This document shows positions 32,181 through 42,086 of a stretch of 64,000 nucleotides of DNA, piece by piece (position 1 is the stretch's first letter; the number at the start of each line of letters is the position of its first letter). The stretch covers positions 1-64,000 of the forward strand of contig JAVEYY010000017.1 in NCBI GenBank assembly GCA_034003245.1, read 5' to 3'. A program made the translations under genes and the position numbers. The notes under the pieces are model-generated. The model was not told the DNA's origin. It did no database searches and worked only from the letters and a program-made list of their open reading frames with translations. Origin of the DNA: Perlabentimonas sp034003245 (lineage in GTDB: Bacteria > Bacteroidota > Bacteroidia > Bacteroidales > Tenuifilaceae).

Positions 32181-33020
32181 ATGAAATCGATTATATCCAT
32201 AGTAGTTCTGGTCCTAACGCTTACCCTTGGGGTACAAGCACAGGATGTTTACAACGTTACCCGCGTGAACGGAAAGATTACTAACCTCAAAACAGGACAG
32301 GACGTAGTGGCCGGTGATGTGCTTCTGTCCGATGAGTTTCTGCTTTTCGAAAGCCTCGACAGCTATGCCATTGCCATTGCTGATAACATGGGCCGTTACC
32401 AAATTAAAATTCAGGCTACTCAGATTTCAGGTGATCCCCAAATGCTAACTTCAACGGTTAAGGATGCAGCTGTTCCCACTAGAATGAGAAATCTAATGGT
32501 AGCTCGATTTAACCCCGAAGAGCAGGAGGTATCTGACCTTCGCCAGTACTTTGGCAACGACAAGTTCTCCGTTATTGGCGATGCAGTGAATGTACCTCTT
32601 AACAACCAAAAGTACCCCTTGTCGGACGACAAGTTTATCGTTTTCTACTACAGAGTCGACAACCAGCCAATTTCGAAAAAAATTGGGCACGAGCAACATG
32701 CCCTGATCCTCGAGAAGGATAAGCTCTTTTCTAGCAGCGCTGGATCCATTAATGGAAACGAGATATCGAACCTTGCCGTTTACGAGTACGAGAACTCAAC
32801 GAAGCGAGGAAATGAAATTACCCGATTCACCCTGGTGTTTGTCGATAAGCAGGAGTTACTCAACGAATTCCATACCATTATCCCCATCCTAAAACGCCAA
32901 AAAATGGGCGACGATGAGATTAAGAAGTACTTAATTGAATACTACTACGATTTTTACGGAGCCACCGATTCCAAAACCATCGATAGCTTCACCGAGCAAA
33001 TTGTAAAAAGCTATCAGTAG
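32181..33020 (+). CDS. Secreted hypothetical protein
   Basis: 279 residues from the ATG at 32181, eight codons inside the open frame, since MKSIISIVVLVLTLTLGVQAQ is a clean signal peptide. A beta-rich region follows (VNGKITNLKTGQDVVAGDVL, QKYPLSDDKFIVFYYRVDN), then a helical C-terminus (EIKKYLIEYYYDFYGATD). No known motif. A promoter box and a strong terminator frame it as a monocistronic gene. Probably periplasmic. Confidence 0.72.
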   Translation: MKSIISIVVLVLTLTLGVQAQDVYNVTRVNGKITNLKTGQDVVAGDVLLSDEFLLFESLDSYAIAIADNMGRYQIKIQATQISGDPQMLTSTVKDAAVPTRMRNLMVARFNPEEQEVSDLRQYFGNDKFSVIGDAVNVPLNNQKYPLSDDKFIVFYYRVDNQPISKKIGHEQHALILEKDKLFSSSAGSINGNEISNLAVYEYENSTKRGNEITRFTLVFVDKQELLNEFHTIIPILKRQKMGDDEIKKYLIEYYYDFYGATDSKTIDSFTEQIVKSYQ

Positions 33021-33040
33021 TCCCAAAGTTAACTATGTTA

Positions 33041-33067
33041 AGCCCCGGGTTCGGGGCTTTTTTTATT
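33041..33067 (+). terminator. Rho-independent terminator
   Basis: AGCCCCG (33041-33047), loop GGTT, CGGGGCT (33052-33058), then TTTTTTTATT. It ends the gene at 32181-33020. Confidence 0.9.
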
Positions 33068-33137
33068 CTACGACCAGCTAACGTAGACTATCAACCTGTA
33101 AAGCTAACCGTAGTCGTGATTTTAGCACAAGGTTTAG

Positions 33138-33145
33138 TACATTTG
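33138..33145 (+). promoter_or_regulatory. -7 box for the TonB-like gene
   Basis: TACATTTG, full match to TAnnTTTG. It overlaps the GTG at 33145, which therefore cannot be the start, and supports the ATG at 33166. Confidence 0.5.
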
Positions 33146-33165
33146 TGAACACAAGTATCACAATA

Positions 33166-33963
33166 ATGGATAGGGTAAATAGCATTTTCTTTCGCTTTGA
33201 GCGATGGCTCGATAGAGTTGGCCACGAGGTTTCTCTGCTTTGGGATAAACACAAGGTAGGCTTTCTCGGAACAATTGCTATTAATTTGGTAATTACCATC
33301 CTTTTCTTTGTTTTTGAACTTAAGAGCAGGCCGTATCTATATGACCCAACGGTTCTGGTAGATTTTGAACGACAATACGAAATTGCCCCCGAGCGCATTC
33401 CCGAAGAGCGTGAACCGCTCCTACCTAAGGACGCTCTTGATCCAATGACCGAGTATGAGGCTATACAAAACATTGCCGTTGATGCCACCAAGGAAGACCT
33501 TAACCCGGGATTAATTGACGAAAAGAATATTGATGCCGATGAGCTTTACCAAGATGCACAGCGCATTAGGGAGCAGATGCAGCAGAATCGTCAACTTTGG
33601 GAGGAGGCTCAAACTGTTGATGCTGATGCTATCCCAAATGTGCAGGAGAAAATAGTCACCACTGCCGAAGAGGGGCAGTTTAAAGGCCCCGCTGTAATTA
33701 GCTACTTTCTGGAGAACCGAAGGGCTGTAAGGTTACCTGTTCCGGCCTACAAATGCGAAAATGGTGGCAGGGTAGTTGTAGATATTGAGGTACAGCGCGA
33801 TGGGACTGTCTCTAGGGCTAGTATTGACACATCAAATTCCGTGATCGACGAGTGCATGAATAGCGCAGCTATTGCTGCAGCTCAAGCCAGCCGATTCACT
33901 GTATCGGGCAACGCCCCCACGCGACAACGCGGCAGTATAACCTATCTTTTTGTAAGGCAGTAA
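33166..33963 (+). CDS. TonB-like protein with single N-terminal membrane anchor
   Basis: 265 residues. One transmembrane segment at about 35-52 (GTIAINLVITILFFVFEL) after a basic N-terminus, then a long acidic/helical linker (EERE, EYEAIQNIAVDATKED, REQMQQNRQLWEEA). The C-terminal 75 residues have TonB-type strands (GGRVVVDIEVQRDGTVSRAS; AAIAAAQASRF; GSITYLFVRQ). The layout is that of energy-transducer TonB proteins but ExbB/ExbD and a receptor are not adjacent. The linker is not proline-rich, unlike classical TonB. The two cysteines in the C-terminal domain (YKCENGG, DECMN) are uncommon and could pair. Confidence 0.75.
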   Translation: MDRVNSIFFRFERWLDRVGHEVSLLWDKHKVGFLGTIAINLVITILFFVFELKSRPYLYDPTVLVDFERQYEIAPERIPEEREPLLPKDALDPMTEYEAIQNIAVDATKEDLNPGLIDEKNIDADELYQDAQRIREQMQQNRQLWEEAQTVDADAIPNVQEKIVTTAEEGQFKGPAVISYFLENRRAVRLPVPAYKCENGGRVVVDIEVQRDGTVSRASIDTSNSVIDECMNSAAIAAAQASRFTVSGNAPTRQRGSITYLFVRQ

Positions 33964-33964
33964 T

Positions 33965-35182
33965 CTAAAAAGCGGCCATCAGCAGGTTTATATCCCTTGA
34001 TGGGATATTGTATAGCCCTCCTAGATAGTTGTTTGTTAGTATTCCATTATAGATATACACCCCATGCCTAAGGCCAGAATCGTCCTTTAAATGTTGCTTA
34101 ATCCCCCCCGTTTCGGCAATTTCGGAAAGCAGAGGAGTAAACACGTTGCTAAGCGCAATGGACGAGGTACGCGCAACCCGCGCTGTAATATTTGGAACAC
34201 AGTAGTGGATTACTCCGTGCTTTACAAAGGCTGGATCGTTATGGTTGCGTGGCTCTGAGGTTTCAAAACAACCTCCTTTGTCGATACTTAAATCAACAAT
34301 AACAGAACCCTTTTTCATAAGCTTTACTTGATCCTCGAGAATAACAATTCTCCCCTTGGACTCCTCCGGAATAATTGCACCAATCACCACATCGGCAGTT
34401 TTTAGCACACGCTCAAGCACCTGTTGGTGGAAAATGGATGTGTAAAGCCTTTGCCCTAAAATATCCTGTAACTCCATTAAACGCTTAATGGAATCGTCAA
34501 AAATCTTTACACTTGCGCCCAAGCCCAATGCCGCCCGGGCAGCAAACTCGCCGGCAGTTCCTGCCCCAAGAATAACCACCTCGGTGGGAGTAATTCCCGA
34601 TACACCACCCAGCATTACACCCTTGCCATCGTTCACGTTGCTAAGATATTCGGCAGCAACAAGAATGGATGTGCTTCCGGCAATTGAACTCATGGCGCGC
34701 ACCACGGGGTAAGCACCATCGTCGTCGCGAATACTCTCAAAGGCAATGGCTGTTACCTTCTTTTTCATCAGGCTTTTGAGCTGTTGTCCAGCCGCGGGAG
34801 TAAGGTGCAGCGAGGTAATTACAACCTGATTCTCTGATAATAACTCTATCTCGTGGGGAAGTAAGGGTGAAATTTTAAGAATTATGGATGCCTGAAACAC
34901 CTCCTTGTTTGTTTGGACAATTTGAGCTCCTTTCTCGCTATACTGGTTATCGGTATAGTTTGCCAGTCGTCCGGCTTCGGTTTCCATAATAATATCATGT
35001 CCCCAATTAACCAGCAATTCAACTGCTTCGGGGGTGAGAGGTATCCGACTTTCTGTTTCGTCGCTTTCTTTGGGTATTCCAATGGTAAGTTTCTGATTCT
35101 GCCTTCCAATCTCGAGCATCTCTTCCTGGGGAAGTAAACCTTTAACGAATGGAAACTCCTTTGATGAGGACATTCGACTCAT
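33965..35182 (-). CDS. ald: Alanine dehydrogenase
   Basis: 405 residues. The N-terminal substrate domain has IGIPKESDETESRIPLTPEAV, and the NAD-binding domain GVSGITPTEVVILGAGTAGEFAA with GxGxAG. The catalytic-type residues of the AlaDH/PNT family (Arg in ESRIPLTP, the Lys and His that follow in the family alignment) fit. It interconverts L-alanine and pyruvate plus ammonia with NAD. The extra N-terminal 30 residues before the domain (KEFPFVKGLLPQEEMLEIGR) are usual in the Bacteroidota form. Convergent with the TonB-like gene, 1 bp apart. Confidence 0.92.
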   Translation of the reverse strand: MSRMSSSKEFPFVKGLLPQEEMLEIGRQNQKLTIGIPKESDETESRIPLTPEAVELLVNWGHDIIMETEAGRLANYTDNQYSEKGAQIVQTNKEVFQASIILKISPLLPHEIELLSENQVVITSLHLTPAAGQQLKSLMKKKVTAIAFESIRDDDGAYPVVRAMSSIAGSTSILVAAEYLSNVNDGKGVMLGGVSGITPTEVVILGAGTAGEFAARAALGLGASVKIFDDSIKRLMELQDILGQRLYTSIFHQQVLERVLKTADVVIGAIIPEESKGRIVILEDQVKLMKKGSVIVDLSIDKGGCFETSEPRNHNDPAFVKHGVIHYCVPNITARVARTSSIALSNVFTPLLSEIAETGGIKQHLKDDSGLRHGVYIYNGILTNNYLGGLYNIPSRDINLLMAAF

Positions 35183-35471
35183 AGGGTGTATGATTTGTTA
35201 AACAAGTGTTTTTACGGAAATGTATAGCAAAGGTTTTGAGGAAATCTTGCTACAAAAGGCAAATATCGGATAATGGATTAACAAATCAAACCCTATTCGC
35301 AATAAATGCTAAAACCAAGTTAAACCGAGGAATTGGCTAGTAGAATTTATAGAATAAACTGAAGTAAGTATCGAACAATAGTATTTAACTGTCGGAACAG
35401 CAACAGCTAGTATTTCTATGTGGATTCATTTAGATCTAACGGTCAGCAACAAACAACTAGTGACATCAATA

Positions 35472-37706
35472 CTATGGCGTTATCTCGATATTGCTAAAGA
35501 TTAAATCGCCATTAGCTGAGAAGACAAAGTACCTTAATCGGCCTTTCGCCTCGTCGGGGAAACCAGCATATCCAATAAGGTTCACCTCGTTGCTCGATAG
35601 GCTAAAAACCCTGTCGATGTATAAGCTTTCGGGTGCTGATACAGGTTTTACGGAGTTAATGGTCCCTTGATTTGAGATGCTAACCATCAGAAACGACCAA
35701 TCTCCGGGGTTGCTTCCTGCGGTACCTTTCTTTCCATTAATATCAAACTCTTTATAGTTAAGATAAGCAACGTACTTGTTATCTGCTCGAACAAGTCCAG
35801 CAAGGTAGCCATTCACGTTTAGGTCAGTATCCCAATTTGTAATCCCCAGCGAGTCGATCTGGCAAACCGATATGGCGTTATAAAACTGACTTTCCTTATC
35901 AGGTTTTTGGCCAAAGGCCAAATGGGCAACCTGGTTAATCTCGTCAAACATCAGCATTAGGGGTTGAAAAGGGCTTTTTATGTAGCTGGTTCGCTTTACG
36001 TTACCGATGGTATCGAGCTGAACAAGCGTGTGCAGAAAATCATTTACGTTGCCACCCAGGCTTTCATTCCCTTTAATACTAGTGGAAACAAGTGCAACAA
36101 CCCCCTGTTCGAATCCCAACACTCTCTGTGAACTTCTACTCTGGCTGTTTAATGCAGGGTTATCGGATTCGATCACCTTAATCCATTCTACTTTTTGATC
36201 AGGGTGAATTTTGGCAACAAATGCAACATTTGCTCTTGGCCTAACCTGGTAACCCGATACGTATTGAGGAACACCTTGGTTGTAGAATATATCCTCTGTA
36301 ATATATGTGTTTGCAGGAGGTAGTGTATCGGGCTTATTGGGTATTAATGAGATTTGAATGCCTCGGTCGCCTGTTGCTGTTATATAGGTATTTTTCAAGG
36401 CCTTTTCGTTGTCGAGGTAATTGTCGAGATTATCAAGGGCTTGATCAAAGGTTTTCTCCAACAGTAATGTTTGGCTTTTCTTGTAATTACTTAACCCAAA
36501 TTCGCCCTCGTAATGCGAACTAAAGAAGTCGTTAAATCGGCTAATCTTCTCGCTGGTAATGGCGCTGTGAAATGCATCGAGATCCTTTTTGGCTAGCTGC
36601 ATATCCTGAGCCAAACGGTAGTAATACCGAATCTTACGGTTGATAAGAGTTGAGCTGCTGTCGTTGGGATTGTTAAGGGGATTCTTGGTGCTCAGCATAA
36701 AGTTTTGGCGCTTATCGTTGTAGGTGAACAATTCTCGGATAAGTGAGTTGCTATCGAATCGACCAAGTCTAAACATGAAGAACTCGTCGAACGATTTTAA
36801 AGCAAGGTTTTCCGAAAAATCACTATTGGCAATTGTTTTTAAGTTATCGTCGAAAAGCTTTTGAATGGATACAATCTCACCCCTAAGCCCAAGAATATCC
36901 TTCTCATAAATACTCCTGTAATCGGCAACCCACTTACCGTAATCCCAGAGCATGAATTTATCCTGAAGGAAGTCGCTGTTGGTAATGCCCTCGAGCCTAA
37001 AGGTCTTTATGGGCTGAAGCGTGTACTGCTGATTATACTTTCCAACAGGGAATTCCTTTTGAAGTTTTTTGTACTCTTCAAAGGAGCTAATGGTGGCTTT
37101 AAATTCTGTGTCGAGTTCCTTGATAAGGGCAAGAAACTTAGCGTCGGTTTTAAGCAGCGCCTCGTTATAATTGTCGTAGCTATTGTTGATGGTATTAAAA
37201 ATTCGAACACAATTATTGTAATGATCCTTGGATTTCTCCAGCGCATTGAAAGTCGAGGTAAGCGCTTGTTTTAAAGCTTTGCAATGCTCAACCCTACGTC
37301 GGGCGTACTCAATGGCACCCTCGTTGCTAAACGGCAAACCTGCAGCCTCAATGGGTATATTGGCGAAATACTTCCTGTTTCGACGCACCTCGTTGGCTGG
37401 CAGGTAGTGTGGAAATAGATCGTAAAAAATAATTGCATTATCAATATAGTAATGCATTAGCGACTGCTCCCTAAACGGGTCAATTTGGCCGATTAGCTGC
37501 TCCAAAACGTGGCCAAGCTGAATATATGCGCTTCCTACGTGCGGGTTTTGGCTTCGAAACTCAAAAAGGCGCGAGTAAGCTTGCTCGTTGTTTAAGGATC
37601 CTAGGCTCTCTATTATTTCGTCGTAAGTAAAACTTTGTCCGTAGGAACCAACATGAAAAAAAGCAACGATTATTGCTGTTTGTAATATGCGATAGAAACT
37701 TTTCAT
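35472..37706 (-). CDS. Large secreted protein of unknown function, third in caspase/WD40 cluster
   Basis: 744 residues with a signal peptide (MKSFYRILQTAIIVAFFHVG, cleavage near YGQ). The first half is helical and TPR-like (LNNEQAYSRLFEFRSQNPHV; DPFREQSLMHYYIDNAIIFY). The second half is beta-rich with repeated strands that look like a propeller without WD or Asp-box signature (QRVLGFEQGVVALVSTSIKG; NKYVAYLNYKEFDINGK; LSSNEVNLIGYAG). No T9SS C-terminal sorting domain is visible. It follows the WD40-OmpA gene by 104 bp on the same strand, so it is probably functionally linked. I do not recognise a named family. Confidence 0.72.
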   Translation of the reverse strand: MKSFYRILQTAIIVAFFHVGSYGQSFTYDEIIESLGSLNNEQAYSRLFEFRSQNPHVGSAYIQLGHVLEQLIGQIDPFREQSLMHYYIDNAIIFYDLFPHYLPANEVRRNRKYFANIPIEAAGLPFSNEGAIEYARRRVEHCKALKQALTSTFNALEKSKDHYNNCVRIFNTINNSYDNYNEALLKTDAKFLALIKELDTEFKATISSFEEYKKLQKEFPVGKYNQQYTLQPIKTFRLEGITNSDFLQDKFMLWDYGKWVADYRSIYEKDILGLRGEIVSIQKLFDDNLKTIANSDFSENLALKSFDEFFMFRLGRFDSNSLIRELFTYNDKRQNFMLSTKNPLNNPNDSSSTLINRKIRYYYRLAQDMQLAKKDLDAFHSAITSEKISRFNDFFSSHYEGEFGLSNYKKSQTLLLEKTFDQALDNLDNYLDNEKALKNTYITATGDRGIQISLIPNKPDTLPPANTYITEDIFYNQGVPQYVSGYQVRPRANVAFVAKIHPDQKVEWIKVIESDNPALNSQSRSSQRVLGFEQGVVALVSTSIKGNESLGGNVNDFLHTLVQLDTIGNVKRTSYIKSPFQPLMLMFDEINQVAHLAFGQKPDKESQFYNAISVCQIDSLGITNWDTDLNVNGYLAGLVRADNKYVAYLNYKEFDINGKKGTAGSNPGDWSFLMVSISNQGTINSVKPVSAPESLYIDRVFSLSSNEVNLIGYAGFPDEAKGRLRYFVFSANGDLIFSNIEITP

Positions 37707-37810
37707 TGGTTAAACAATTTTTTATGCAAAATATCTTTTTTAAAACTCACCCGGCAATTATCGGAATTATAAAGTAGAGCACCAATAGTTGGGTTTTACA
37801 CCGTAAAAAC

Positions 37811-39640
37811 CTATTCAGTCACTTTGTCCTTCATTTCAATAATCTTAAACTCGACTCTTCGGTTAAAGGCTCTGTTCTCGTCGGAATCATTAGGCACCAT
37901 AGGTATTTTGGGGCCATAACCTTTGGCCACCAAGCGATGAGGTTCCACATTATTCTCGAGCAAATAGTTAACCACCGACTGCGCCCTGCGATCGGATAGC
38001 AGCATATTGTAGGTTAGGCTACCCACGTCGTCGGTATGGGCAGATATTTCGATGGTTATTCGTGGGTTGGTAGTCAAAAGCTCCACCACCCGATCGAGCT
38101 CGGCAAAGGATTCGGAATTCAGATCGGCAGAGTTGTAGGCAAAGGTGATATTATTAAGGATAATAGCTACATCCTCCTTAAGCGGAACCAGCTCAATATC
38201 GATGCTAGGGGCTTCGGCCTGTTCCACGTTAATCTTCTCGCTATGGAAAAGGTAGCCCTCGGCTCCGCTAACCTTGTACTCGTATTCATCGGATTCGCGG
38301 AGGTAAACAACCACCCTTCGGGTGCGGGATGCGCGCAGTAGCTCCTCGGCGAGTTCCTGCCTATACTTAATATTTAACACTTCCGAGGTAACCATGCCAT
38401 CGCTATAGAAAAGTTGCGCATCAATTGCGTTGTCGCCATCTTTTAGGTAGATAATATTCTCAAAATCTATCCACTGACCCTCCGTCCATGCAATAGTTGA
38501 TTCCGACACCTGCCTTTCGCCATTCACGTTTAGGTTTATTCGCTCCAGTGGGTATTCCGATCGAACCCTGTACTTTACGCCATACCCAAGGCTTATGCTC
38601 TCTTTGTTGTTCTCGGTAACCCATGTAATCTCGGGTTTTGCCTTCGGCCTTTCAAGTTGCTTTTCCTGCTTAATTACTTGCTTTGGCTTTACGCCCAGCG
38701 ATGAGGCATCCCAAACTTTTATGGTATCATTTTGCGATGAGGCTGATAAAATCTCCTTGCCACTTGGACTAAACACCACCGATGTAATTGGAAAAGACTG
38801 CTTGGGGGTATAGTATACAATCTCACCCGAAGTGATTTCGAATACGATCACAAAGCCATCCTGACCACCGCTAACAATAAACCGGCCATCGGGGCTGTAG
38901 GATATTTTTTCGATTGCCTCAATATGGCCCAACATGGTATTCTCCAGCGAATGACCATAAGCACTCCAAATACTAATACGACTCTGATTGCCGGCAACGG
39001 CAATAAAGTTTCCATTGGGGCTAAAGGCAACCGATTTAATGGCCTCCTCCTCAGCAACAATCTCTTTTGTTAAATTGCCTGAGGATAAATCCCAAATAAA
39101 CAACTTCCCGTTATCGGCTCCTGCTACAACCATTGTTCCCATGGGGTTGATGGCTACTGAAGAGATGTTGCCATTTGATCCGCTGAGATTCCTGAGTGGC
39201 TCGCCAGAATCCACATTCCATAATCTCAGCATATTATCCTGACTGGCCGATACAAGAGTTTGCCTATCGGTGCTAAAACACAACGCTGTTATAGCAGCAC
39301 TATGGCCGCTATAGCTACGAACAATATCGCCGGTGGAAACAGCCCTAATCTCAATATGGCCACTGCTAAAACCTATGGCGAGGTACTCGCCATCATCGGA
39401 GAAACAGATTGCCTGAGATACATCCTGAGCCGATATCTCGCGTATTAGCTCTTTGGTATCGATGTCGCGGATAAGAATTCGGTTATCGACGCCCACGGTA
39501 GCCAGTAGTTTCCCATCGCTGCTAATGTCGAAAGCGATAACCCTGTGGTTGCCCTCAACGATGGCTGTTTTAAAACCCAGCTGAGCATTCAGCACCAGGG
39601 AGGTTAGCGTGAGTGATAATAAAAGAAGTATCCTATTCAT
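37811..39640 (-). CDS. WD40 propeller-OmpA fusion protein
   Basis: 609 residues. Signal peptide (MNRILLLLSLTLTSLVLNAQ), then a seven-bladed-looking WD40 propeller at about 25-320 (GHSAAITALCFSTDRQTLVS, ASQDNMLRLWNVDSGE; GHIEAIEKISYSPDGRFIVS), a beta-sandwich spacer at about 335-480, and a C-terminal OmpA peptidoglycan-binding domain at about 490-605 (ISAHTDDVGSLTYNMLLSDR then RAQSVVNYL, KGYGPKIPMVPND). The OmpA part should anchor the protein to peptidoglycan from the periplasm. The WD40-OmpA order recalls PorE of the T9SS, but the TPR and carboxypeptidase-regulatory parts of PorE are lacking. It lies 40 bp after the caspase gene. Confidence 0.88.
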   Translation of the reverse strand: MNRILLLLSLTLTSLVLNAQLGFKTAIVEGNHRVIAFDISSDGKLLATVGVDNRILIRDIDTKELIREISAQDVSQAICFSDDGEYLAIGFSSGHIEIRAVSTGDIVRSYSGHSAAITALCFSTDRQTLVSASQDNMLRLWNVDSGEPLRNLSGSNGNISSVAINPMGTMVVAGADNGKLFIWDLSSGNLTKEIVAEEEAIKSVAFSPNGNFIAVAGNQSRISIWSAYGHSLENTMLGHIEAIEKISYSPDGRFIVSGGQDGFVIVFEITSGEIVYYTPKQSFPITSVVFSPSGKEILSASSQNDTIKVWDASSLGVKPKQVIKQEKQLERPKAKPEITWVTENNKESISLGYGVKYRVRSEYPLERINLNVNGERQVSESTIAWTEGQWIDFENIIYLKDGDNAIDAQLFYSDGMVTSEVLNIKYRQELAEELLRASRTRRVVVYLRESDEYEYKVSGAEGYLFHSEKINVEQAEAPSIDIELVPLKEDVAIILNNITFAYNSADLNSESFAELDRVVELLTTNPRITIEISAHTDDVGSLTYNMLLSDRRAQSVVNYLLENNVEPHRLVAKGYGPKIPMVPNDSDENRAFNRRVEFKIIEMKDKVTE

Positions 39641-39680
39641 GGTTATACTATTATATCTATACGATTTATCAAATCTAAAA

Positions 39681-42086
39681 CTAGTTCGACTTAAAGCTCC
39701 AGTCGTGCCACTTCTCCTCCACGGTTGGGCTCACATTGGTTTGTGGTGTTTGCTCTGCATTGTTAATCAGGATTGACCTTACCCCCACGGTTTCGCGGAT
39801 GTAGTCGGAGTATTCCTTATAGGAAATGTCCCCCCGGGTTTCGCGAAGCTTTTGAAGTGCGTAGTAAGTAAACATTCCCTGCTGCATTTCGCGGTAGGGA
39901 TGAGCGGTTTGATTCTCGCTGGTAGCCGAAAACACGATAAGGTTTCCACTAAGCTGTCCCTCGCGTGGCCTTACCCGAATGGCCCGGGCCGAAACCAGCC
40001 CTACGTTACGTGCCCCGCCGCTAAAGCAGGCATCGAGGAAAACGGTAATCCGTTTGGAGGGATGTTCGGTGAGAATGTTGTACAAATCGGTTAACTTAAC
40101 GGCAAACTTTAGGCTCGATCCCGATACATCAACAGGAATTATGTATGGATCGCGGGTTTTCTCGTCGGGGAAACCATGCCCCGCAAAGTAGAAGAAAACC
40201 TCGGCCTTACCATCGAGCGACTTTATGATATTTGAGAGTTTCCTGAGTTCACCATACATCTCAATGGCACGGGCATTGGTAAGGAACATAACGTTCTCCT
40301 GGGGTACCCCCAGAATGCTCATAGCATACTCCTTAAATAAACCGGCATCACGGATGGCATAATCAACATTCGACTCGCTCTGCAATCCAACCTGATACGA
40401 TTTGTAATCCTCATTACCAATGATTAGGGCAAACCGAAAGGGGTTTGTGGGATTTTTAAAGGGAATCTTCATCAGGTCGGGATCTGCAAGAGCCTTCTTG
40501 GCCTCTTCGTCGAGTTCCTCAACGGGCTCGGGCTCGATGGCGGTTACAAAGGAGATAACCTCGTCGCGATTTAGGTTTTTGAAGGTAATTTCGGCATTTA
40601 CCAGCGCGTTTGTCTCATTGTCGGAGATTAGGATCTCGAATGCTTTTTTTCGAGGAACGAGGGGTAAGTCACGTTCGAAGCGGGAGAAGAGAATATCGCC
40701 GTTGAGGTTAAACTCGAAGCTATTCTCCTCGAAACCCTTTGCGCTTGCGCAAATCTTGTAGTTGTGACCCACCGGAAGATCCAACGCAAAGAGGCCAGAC
40801 TCCTTTTGGGTTCCATTAATTCTTCTATTATTATCGGAAAGTACCTCAACCCAAACCTCAGCCTCGAGGGGTCGGAAGATTTCGCTGTCGTATACCGATA
40901 GATCGAGCTCAATTTGGTTGAACAGCTCAATAAGCTCGGGTCCCGACTTTTTCTCCTCACCCCTATAATCAACCTGATAGCTGGCAAATGAATATCCCTT
41001 TTCCCGCACATCAACAATATAGTTTGAGTTGTCGAGCAGCATCATGTTGTATGCTCCTGTTTGTGGGTCGGTTTCAAACTCGCCCAGCACGTTAAGGGTA
41101 ATGGGATCGAAAACGGTAAGAGGGGTTTGCAGCGGTTTCTTGCTCTCAAGCTGTAGGATCTTTCCCCTGCTTGCAATGGTTTTTAAGGGCTTAAACTGCT
41201 CGGGGAGCAATGCCTTGTAGATAATCCCTGTTGTTTCGCGGCGCGATTCGGTTTGTACAAGGTAATAGATATAGTCGCCAACTATCCGGGGGTTAATGTT
41301 CGTGCTTTCGGAAGCTAACATATCTATCTTAAGGGGAAGCATCCAGGAGCCGGGCATTAATTCGCGGGCAAAGTAGATGTTGTACCCTTCGCGGGTTAGC
41401 TCCTGATCGACCGAGGAGAAGAAAACGGTTTTGCCATCGGGGGTTACATTTAGCCCAAGCTGACAGCCCTTATTCACGGCATCGTGAAGGGGCTTTGACG
41501 AATCCCATCCCCCCGAACGGTTCTTGGTAGCAACAAAAAAGGTTTCGCACCCAGGGGCTCGTGAGGGTTTCTTGAGGTCGGGATTGTTGTTGCTACGCGA
41601 AAAATATAATTTCTGTCCTCCTGGAGGCATTGTGGGGTGTAGCTCGTTGTTTGGAGTATTAATAGGCGCTCCCATCTTCTGTGGCTCGCCCCACAGGTTA
41701 TCCTTCCGCTCAGAGAAGTATATGTCAAATCCGCCTTCGCCACCACCAAAGCTGGCGTGGAAAAACAGAATGTTACCATCGAAGTAGAGCGATGGGCCAC
41801 CGATATTCCCACCGGCTGCGCTAAACTTGTTAATAGCTTCGATGGATGATGGCGTTGACCAAAAGCTGCCATCAAAACGACTCTCGTATAGCATCTCACG
41901 GTCGTTAAACCGGAGGGCTACAACCATGTAGTTTCCCTCAGCGTTTATGTCGAAGCTGGTTACGTTTTCCCAACCGCTTACGCGTTGGGGGGATAGTATT
42001 TCCTGACCAATTGATGAGAACCCAGCTAAAATAATTGTTACTACAAGTACAACAGGTAGTACTTTTCTTCGGCTTATAAAATACAT
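39681..42086 (-). CDS. Secreted caspase-family (C14) protein with TolB/PD40-like N-terminus
   Basis: 801 residues. Signal peptide (about 1-28, ending near SIGQ), then a PD40/TolB-like region to about 300 (GPSLYFDGNILFFHASFGGG; ELHPTMPPGGQKLYFSRSNN), carboxypeptidase-regulatory-like modules at about 310-490, and a caspase-like domain at about 545-790: FALIIGNEDYKSY, the His in FFYFAGHGFPDE and the Cys in VFLDACFSGGAR. Both catalytic residues are intact, so protease activity is plausible. Activity outside the cytoplasm is inferred from the signal peptide. It is the first gene of a three-gene set with the WD40-OmpA protein and the 744-residue secreted protein. Confidence 0.88.
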   Translation of the reverse strand: MYFISRRKVLPVVLVVTIILAGFSSIGQEILSPQRVSGWENVTSFDINAEGNYMVVALRFNDREMLYESRFDGSFWSTPSSIEAINKFSAAGGNIGGPSLYFDGNILFFHASFGGGEGGFDIYFSERKDNLWGEPQKMGAPINTPNNELHPTMPPGGQKLYFSRSNNNPDLKKPSRAPGCETFFVATKNRSGGWDSSKPLHDAVNKGCQLGLNVTPDGKTVFFSSVDQELTREGYNIYFARELMPGSWMLPLKIDMLASESTNINPRIVGDYIYYLVQTESRRETTGIIYKALLPEQFKPLKTIASRGKILQLESKKPLQTPLTVFDPITLNVLGEFETDPQTGAYNMMLLDNSNYIVDVREKGYSFASYQVDYRGEEKKSGPELIELFNQIELDLSVYDSEIFRPLEAEVWVEVLSDNNRRINGTQKESGLFALDLPVGHNYKICASAKGFEENSFEFNLNGDILFSRFERDLPLVPRKKAFEILISDNETNALVNAEITFKNLNRDEVISFVTAIEPEPVEELDEEAKKALADPDLMKIPFKNPTNPFRFALIIGNEDYKSYQVGLQSESNVDYAIRDAGLFKEYAMSILGVPQENVMFLTNARAIEMYGELRKLSNIIKSLDGKAEVFFYFAGHGFPDEKTRDPYIIPVDVSGSSLKFAVKLTDLYNILTEHPSKRITVFLDACFSGGARNVGLVSARAIRVRPREGQLSGNLIVFSATSENQTAHPYREMQQGMFTYYALQKLRETRGDISYKEYSDYIRETVGVRSILINNAEQTPQTNVSPTVEEKWHDWSFKSN

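Noticed and set aside
35183..35471. Possible small gene or RNA between alanine dehydrogenase and the 744-residue protein
   Set aside because: No open frame of note, hairpin or promoter match; looks like ordinary AT-rich spacer.
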